Shown here: in pieces, positions 57,835 through 64,000 of the stretch
Numbering within the stretch: position 1 is the first letter of the stretch
Layout: every line of letters begins with the position of its first letter
Origin: Limnephilus marmoratus
Taxonomy: Eukaryota > Arthropoda > Insecta > Trichoptera > Limnephilidae
DNA: 64,000 nt
Assembly: GCA_917880885.1 (NCBI GenBank)
Contig: OU862918.1
Span: forward strand, 1,922,001-1,986,000
Direction of reading: 5' to 3'
The notes under the pieces: generated by a model
Seen by the model: only the letters and a program-made list of their open reading frames with translations
What the model was told of the DNA's origin: nothing
Databases searched by the model: none
Translations under genes and position numbers: made by a program

Positions 57835-58133
57835 AATGACAATTTTGTGTAATTTTATATAATATTGTGCACATACACGAGGAATAGGTGCAAAATTTCA
57901 TCAACCTCGGCATGAAACTGTAGATTTGCATACAAATAAAACCACACCACCCGCTGGCCAGCCCACTCGTCCACCGCGTTCAGACGTTCTCTTTTATATA
58001 TTACAAATTTCATCCAATTTACAAAAAAACCTTCACAAATTATATACCTAAGGAGTCATTCTATCTATTTTTGAGTTTATCGAAGACAGACAGACGATCG
58101 CGGCGGAGGACTTTCATTTATAATATGAAGAGA
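57835..58133 (-). mobile_element. Helitron-like element D2, upstream unit of tandem
   Basis: Minus-strand 5' end A|TCTCTTCATATTATAAATG then gaaagtcctccgccgcg at 58133. This 5' motif matches the long Helitrons (attataaaagaaagtcc). The 3' part is truncated near 57835. Confidence 0.65.
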
Positions 58134-58135
58134 TA

Positions 58136-58466
58136 CTAGCTGACCCGGCCACGCTTTGTCGTGGCTAACGAAACACAACGCCATCTATTGGATGTTACCC
58201 AACCTTTTAAATCACATCGCCATCTATTCATTTCCATACAAATCAACACTTACTGGCCCGCTGGACCACCACATAAGACATTCTCCTTTAATTGTATATT
58301 TCAACCAATTTACACAAAATCTTGACAAATTATATACTTAAACCTTCCTCATTAATCACTTCATGTATAGGTGAAAACCGCATGAAAATCCGTTGAGTAC
58401 ATAGTTTCTGAGTTTATCGCGAACAGACAGACAGACGCGGCGGAGGATTTTAATTTTTTAATCCGT
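58136..58466 (-). mobile_element. Helitron-like element D2, downstream unit of tandem
   Basis: The 3' end has a ccacg/cgtgg stem, then ccgggtcag and CTAG at 58139-58136 followed by T. Only ta (58134-58135) separates it from the next unit's 5' end. Body shares agacagacagacg and aacgccatctatt with its neighbour. Confidence 0.7.
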
Positions 58467-59149
58467 AGCACAAAGCATAATTTATTCCTACTCTGTTGTG
58501 TCATGTGTGCTTGTCTGTAATTATTTTTTCAATAAAAACCAGCACACCCTACATTTTTACAAATAATTTTATACTGTGACCTTCGAAAATTTTACTTTAT
58601 GTGGTTTGACGCCTTGCTGCCCAGCGCAGGCACATGAAATGAAATGTACTTATAGTCGTTTGAGATAAAATTCCGTCGGTGATATTTCCACAATTAGTTC
58701 TATAAATATTAGTTGGGTAATACACTGGAATGAAAAAAATAATGGACTGGAAAATGTTGTCAGTCTAGTCAAACAAATACCAGTAATGCTATGAATACAC
58801 TTTTGTATCTCCACACGTGGGCTACTCGGAGTTATAAAATAATAAATATATAATGCAACTGGTCGGCAAACGACTCCCTTTTCATATTTATTATTTGATA
58901 TAATCAAACCCCTCGGAGGCCGGATCTGGGTAATGGGCCTCGTACCTCACGGAGGTTCTATGCGCTTGGCGCTTGGTAACTCCGTTCCGGAATTTCGAGG
59001 GTCGGGGATCTTCATTGTACGTCATAAAGCAAGGGTAATTTGAGATGAATGAGACCCGTGCGCTGACATAAGAAATATTATTTTATTTTATTATTTTAAC
59101 TATTTTTAACTGTATGGACTGAACGTTTTAAAAACAAATACAAACTTAT
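58467..59149. other. No feature recognised
   Basis: Includes a GC-richer patch at 58905-59010 not matched elsewhere in the window. Confidence 0.45.
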
Positions 59150-59235
59150 ATATATATATATATTTTTTTTTTTTCTTTAAAAGAAAGGCAAACATTCCCG
59201 GGTTACGAATAACCCAACAATGTTTGAAATTATTG
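59150..59235 (-). mobile_element. SINE-B 3' fragment
   Basis: The reverse strand matches the SINE-B end at 20295-20350 (caaacattgttgggttattc, gtttgcctttcttttaaag) and ends in an A tract. Confidence 0.7.
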
Positions 59236-59365
59236 TTATCAAGTTTAATTTGTAGAACTCCATTTTAATTTTAATTTTTTTATTATATAATCAACTAGCT
59301 GACCCGACGAACTTCGTACCGCCTCAGAATCTATAACTGTTGAATTGAATTAAGTTTGAGGTGAG

Positions 59366-59578
59366 GTTAATCATGGGGTGAGGTTTGTCTAGGTCTTGGA
59401 GGCGGATGACCAAGACACACTGAACCCCAGATTCCTACCCACCCCTTAAACCCTTTTCCTTCCCAGAACTCTCCTCTCCTTCCTTTCCTTAAAAAAACCC
59501 TCCACACAGCATCCCCAAAGAAGACATAGGCCCTGAGGAAAACAATTTCCCTGTGTGGAGCTCATGTAAAAAAAAAAA
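59366..59578 (+). mobile_element. X repeat, short form, inside Helitron c
   Basis: 5'-truncated at catggggtgaggtttg. Has the short-form junction ggcggatgacc and the end gagctcatgtaaaaaaaa. Confidence 0.85.
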
Positions 59579-59732
59579 AAAGTTTTTTTTTATTATGTTT
59601 AAAATTACATAATGAAACAATTATCGAAGCCCAACTGTCCGTGTTTTGTTTTTGTCAGTATAAGAGATGGCGTTGTGTACGGATTTATATTTTTTGTGAT
59701 TTTATTAATTTTCCACTTACTTACGGGAATTT

Positions 59733-60216
59733 TCTAAAAGAAGCGAGTACGGGTGCCGCCGCCCCGGGAACCATTTATTGGATAACCAACACCTCTGCCA
59801 TAGGTCACCCCAAGTGGTTCGCTACGTTTGGTGATTAAGCAGGGGTGCCCGGGTTCATGGGGTGACTTTTGTGTGGGTCTTGGTTGAGGATGCGTCTGCC
59901 CACATGCTGCGTGGCGGGCCGGATCGAGATAGACTGGTTGGAGACCTTTTGACTTTTCCAGCCGGATTCTCTCGACCAATGGGTCGAAAGAGTCCGGCTG
60001 GAAAGGTCAAGGTAAAAGGTGAATTCCGGTCAAATCAATGGCCTTGCACCGCAGTTGGAGGGATGGATTCACTCCCGGATACATTGACCTCCAGATTCAT
60101 ACCCATGCCGTTTTCCTTCCCAGAACTTCCTATCCTACCCTTTCTTAAAAAGACCCTCCACACAGCATCCCCTAAGATGAGACATAGGTCCTGAGTGGAG
60201 CTTACGTAAAAAAAAA
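59733..60216 (+). mobile_element. X repeat, long form, inside Helitron c
   Basis: Near full length with the central segment (gcgtggcgggccggatcgag). A 25-30 bp local inverted duplication around 59960-60000 (ttccagccggattctctcga and inverse) is peculiar to this copy. Ends gagcttacgtaaaaaaaa. Confidence 0.85.
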
Positions 60217-60649
60217 GCTTTTTTGTACTATTCCTTTGAAGGGGTGCAGAGACATACGTTCACCGTTTGTCTCATTTTCGACTATTTACATTTAGTGTGT
60301 AAGAAAGAGGGGCAGCATTATATGATTAAGAACAAAAGCAAAACAATTAGCGCATTGACATTTGCCCTTTTGAATTTTTGGAATTCACGCGCAGTTAAAT
60401 AATATACCCATTACAATGTAGCTGCAATTCTTTCAAAATATGAGAATTCGTTCCATAAAAAATGTATGAAAAAAATATTTTTCTTCACAACTTTCTTTTT
60501 CGTGAATTTTTGCAATGTTTTAACAGTTATTCTGTTATCCGGGGCGGAGACAAATCCAACAAATCAAAGATCATCAAAATCGGTCCAGCCGATATCGAGT
60601 TATAAATAGTGTAACCAATCCGACTTTGTTTTATATATTAAAAGATAAT

Positions 60650-60860
60650 ATTATTATTAAATTAATAAAAATAGTTTATTTTTAAACAAGTTCTGCTGTG
60701 TAATTATTATTACGCGTGACAGCTGTTTCGCCTACTGAAAGCCACAGCCACAGTTTGATTAGGCCTTCAGAAAGGCGAAACAGCTGTAACGCGTAATTAT
60801 ATTTACATAGCAGAACTTGTTTAAAAATAAATTGTTTTTGATAATTTAATAATAAAATTA
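60650..60860. repeat. Interrupted palindrome with GAAAC motif
   Basis: Arms of about 85-90 bp share aacaagttctgctgtgtaat, acgcgtgacagctgtttcgc and inverse, around a centre near 60755. The plus strand reads ttgattaggcc...ggcgaaac, close to hammerhead order (ctgatga, stem, gaaac) with two changes in the first box. Unrelated in arm sequence to 23977-24193 but similar in design. Confidence 0.65.
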
Positions 60861-62359
60861 TTGATTACATAATAATAAAAATAAAAAAAAAAATAAAAAA
60901 AACAAACTTATATATTTATTTTACATAAAATAATATTTAATATGGTTTTGTGTTTTTGTCAAGACACGAAATTTTTAACGTCTCATATTTTTTTGCTTAA
61001 TGTGCATTTCAGATAGATGTGATCCTATTACAGAACACGTGATATACGAGTATACATAACTTAAAATGAAAAAAAATTATATTAATACATATTATAGAGT
61101 TCTTGCCTAAAATGACTCGTGAAACGTTCAAGGCCAATGTTGAAAATGTCAAGAGACTTTTAGTAGCACCATACCTATTGTCATGCTACGCTGGCCCAGA
61201 ACGTCCGTTCTGCCTTGTGGAATACAGAGCAAGTCGTGGTGACAACCCTGCCGGTAGTTGTTCGTTACGAATAGTTTATAACATTCCAAGTGGTATGGAC
61301 TGTCAATGTTAATTTTAAAAGCTGTGACTGTAAGAGTATCATTTCCCTAGATTGGAGACGGTCGTAACGCGTTTCAGAGAGCAAATCCATTTAAGAGGGT
61401 ATTACCAGAGACAACCGGTAATATGTCATTTTTAAATCAGTATTGACTCTTTTCCACAAAAAAATATAAATGTATTTCGAAAGATTGTTCTTTTATCTAG
61501 AATTCGCATGTTTTAAATTTTTCGAAAAAATGTTTATTTTTAGTATAATAAGGTTATACCATAGGTCATTGGCAGATTTATAAATTTTCAAAAAAGATTT
61601 TGTATTACACCACACCCATTTCAAATGATATAGTCATGCAGTAAAATAAATCAATACATTATCTGAGTATCGCATGAATTAGAATTTTAATTTTTGTTTC
61701 AATAAAATCATTAAAAAATATATACGGAGATGTGTTTCTTGACGAAAATTGGTCCGTTTGTGTATTTATTTGCGTACTTACAAACTAATATATTTCAGAT
61801 TTTTTAACATTATTATTGAACTTAGACATTATTGAAAAATGATAAATACTTATAATTAAAAAATAATTACCAAAAGTACATTATTTCAATAGTTTTATCA
61901 TCACGCCATTCAGCATTTTTGGATGTAGGTATAAATTAAAGCAAATTTGGAAATAAATAAAATCGACATTGAGTTATAATTTTAAAAAGCTGGTACAGAG
62001 AGTAAATAATCTTTCTCATTGTAACCGCCCTGCACGATCGTAAGAACAACTGTCGACGAAATGTGGATTTTCGTCCGCTGGCTGGTTAAACGCTCTTAAT
62101 CAATAAATTTATGTTTACATACGAAATATACACATTTAAGTTATAACCTGTATTACGCGAACTGAACCACGAATTACAGGAAAGGAACGAAGCAACCGCC
62201 AGGTATAGTTATTATCAAGTTAAAAAACAAATCGTTTGTTAATGATTACTTTGGCCTGACGCACAAGAGCGACTTTTGTCAGGGCAAGTGTTGCGCGCCT
62301 GCATTGAAATCATTGTGTTTTATATTATGTTGTACATCAGGATAGAAATTATCATCTTC
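60861..62359. other. AT-rich DNA; one unrecognised 69-codon frame
   Basis: Frame 61103-61312 (plus) reads MPKMTRETFKANVENVKRLL then YAGPERPFCLVEYRASRGD. Its amino-acid mix looks less AT-driven than its surroundings, but no family is recognised. The rest is featureless. Confidence 0.35.
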
Positions 62360-63048
62360 TTCTTGTGCCCTGTCCGTTCAACGGACGTTGGCTATGCGAA
62401 CTTTGTTTACTGTGGCCCGGAACAGCTCAACCGTAGATTGACCAAACTACTGTCTCCGGTTTTTCAGTCATGAGGTTCTCATTCTTCCAGGGCCCCTGTT
62501 CCGGCAATTTTTCCCTGCATTATGAAATGTAAGATCTCCTACTTCTCTGAGTTTTTCATCACATGTCCAAGATATTGAAGTTTTCAGATTTTTATAGTTT
62601 TGATAACTTCTTTTTCTTTATTCTTCCGAACCATAACATCTTCATTCGTAACCCTGTCCATCCAGCTTATTTTAAGTATTCTTCTATAGATCCACATCTC
62701 GAATGCCTCAAGTCGCCTAATTAGTTCTTTAGTCAATGTTTCCATTCCACAAAATAACATCGAAAATTCGTAGCATCTGAACATTCGCATTCCTAATCCA
62801 AGGTTGAGATCATGACTGCAGAACATCTTTTTCATGCGGATAAAAGTTGCACGAGATTGCTCAATGCGGCATTTGATTTCAAGTGAAGGATCCCATCTAT
62901 CATTTACACTGCAGCACAAGTAAACGATACTCTGTACCTTCTCTAGTTTTGTTCCAGCAATATAAAGATATGCATCCAACGCGTTATTTTTAGTAGAAAG
63001 TATAAAAAAATGAATATCGTGAAAATGAAAATCAGCGCACAAGTCCAC
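62360..63048 (-). pseudogene. RTE-like LINE tail
   Basis: Minus strand: KLEKVQSIVYLCCSVNDR, CRIEQSRATFIRMKKMFCSH, DLNLGLGMRMFRCYEFSMLF and RLEAFEMWIYRRILKISWMD, then RVTNEDVMVRKNKEKEVI. Downstream frames to about 62360 continue the C-terminal region and end in a GAAGAAGATGAT-like tail. Typical of RTE-type elements common in arthropods. Confidence 0.85.
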
Positions 63049-63745
63049 ATCTTAATTCATCCCATCAACTTCTTTGCGTGAGTCAGCTTTGCATTACAAA
63101 GGCCAATAAAGCAGGCTTCGCTATACTGAGCAAGAAAATACCGGCGCCCGCCACAATACCGCTTCCTTTCCTTACATATCCATATAACCTTATTCAAATA
63201 AAATTATATTTCCCGCAAAAAGGTGAGCTCGTTGAACGATTACTTCCTCCCACATAAAAAATTCATAAAGCAAACCAACCCCAGTACAAAAATCTTCCAC
63301 ATAAAATATTTACTTATATCATTATAGGTATAATGCATTTTAACCTTTTTACGTGTGGCGTATTACTATGTGTGTGGGATTTATGCGGGTCGTATTTTGC
63401 GTTTCCCAGTTAAAAGGCGGTGAAGCCAGAAAATCGGCTTCCAAGGATTCGTATTGTTGGTTTTGTATGTTACTTTTATATTTTCTCGTGGGTTTTATAA
63501 CATTGGCGTATTAATAGGCCCATGTTTACCATATTATAGTACGTGGTTATGTTTGCATTGCAGATTTTCGTTCAACAATAAATAATAAAAGATGAGATGC
63601 CTTGTGGGCGTATTTCATGAACAGTCCAATCGAGGCTTTGGTGGCACTAGTATAAAATTCAAATGGAATGGCGTTATCATTGTCAGACAAACATAAGAGA
63701 GACAGAGCGCGGGTTAAGATATCTAAAATCAAAAAGTACAAGGTC
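63049..63745. other. No feature recognised
   Basis: AT-rich; short frames only. Confidence 0.5.
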
Positions 63746-63852
63746 AGTGGCGACCTTTTTCCTTCCCAGAACTTCATCTTCATCATTTCCCTTCAGCATC
63801 CCCGAATATTACATAGGCCCTGATGAAAATTATATTGTAAACCTTTAAATGT
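63746..63852 (+). mobile_element. X repeat, 3' remnant
   Basis: ctttttccttcccagaactt and catcccc...cataggccctga match the X 3' half; the very end is decayed. Confidence 0.65.
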
Positions 63853-63874
63853 AATGTCCTAAGTGGAAGATAGT

Positions 63875-64000
63875 CTCAGAATCGCCCTGGTATAAGACCA
63901 CCATTCAGAATTGAAACATTGCTTGAAATTACTTTAGCCGTGTTTGGTGACCATATTTGAACAGCCCGGTACTCCCCACTTACCTTCAGCCTCACAACAT
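63875..64000 (+). mobile_element. SINE-A (copy 3), cut by window end
   Basis: Body segment with cgccctggtataagaccacc, attgaaacattgcttgaaat and ccttcagcctcacaacat, matching 14760-14960 on the reverse strand. The 5' head is missing or too decayed; the 3' end lies outside the window. Confidence 0.8.

Larger units (their letters stand above)
59295..60645 (-). mobile_element. Helitron-like element (copy c), carrying two X repeats
   Basis: Minus-strand 5' end A|TCTTTTAATATATAAAAC at 60645. The 3' end is cgaagttcgtcgggtcag then CTAG at 59298-59295 followed by T. Body matches copy a (22201-22707), including gtctcattttcgact and gaggggcagcat. Both X copies inside point plus. Confidence 0.8.

Noticed and set aside
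61103..61312. A small host gene of 69 codons
   Set aside because: No family, splice signal or neighbouring exon recognised; recorded as an unrecognised frame only.

Overview
This window looks like arthropod, most probably lepidopteran, nuclear DNA that is almost wholly transposable elements. Support comes from the families present: BEL/Pao LTR retrotransposons with 5-bp target duplications, an R1-clade LINE, several LINE tails with the RWFGHIERM-type C-terminus, a piggyBac copy with TTAA ends, a PIF/Harbinger (HARBI1-like) remnant, tRNA-headed SINEs and many Helitron-like repeats ending in CTAG. No confident host protein gene, rRNA or intact tRNA gene was found. The lepidopteran call is inference from family content.

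Layout. 1-4215: a repeat called X here, a LINE tail and a SINE, then AT-rich DNA. 4216-18582: two long Helitron-like elements in inverted, tail-to-tail orientation around a 2.1-kb spacer. Each carries kilobase-scale minisatellites made of alternating GAA and TTC pentamers (heat-shock-element grammar). The right-hand one is split by a recent 6.7-kb BEL/Pao insertion (10535-17235), itself carrying a SINE. 18583-24650: LINE and SINE debris, a short Helitron, and two abutting palindromes, one built on a tRNA 3' half and one carrying a hammerhead-ribozyme-like core. 24652-30733: an R1-clade LINE, a second LINE tail, a broken HARBI1-like gene with a visible intron, and a weak candidate for a small two-exon secreted peptide. 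31940-43220: X copies, a LINE interrupted by a deleted piggyBac, MITEs and a Helitron. 43260-51794: a second BEL/Pao element, with LTRs of about 1.2 kb, three LINE insertions, and a pol region largely replaced by a 65-bp minisatellite. 51795-64000: more Helitrons (two in tandem), LINE tails, X copies, a third palindrome, an RTE-like LINE tail and a SINE cut by the window edge.

The parts do not form a pathway; they form a nest whose order can be read. SINE sits in BEL/Pao, which sits in a Helitron minisatellite. PiggyBac sits in a LINE. LINEs sit in the gag and LTR of the second BEL/Pao element. X and a LINE sit in Helitrons. Most inner insertions still show target duplications or exact termini, so the site is a long-lived insertion sink. 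The strongest candidates for something undescribed are the GAA/TTC (HSE-like) arrays inside Helitrons and the palindromic elements at 23759-24193.
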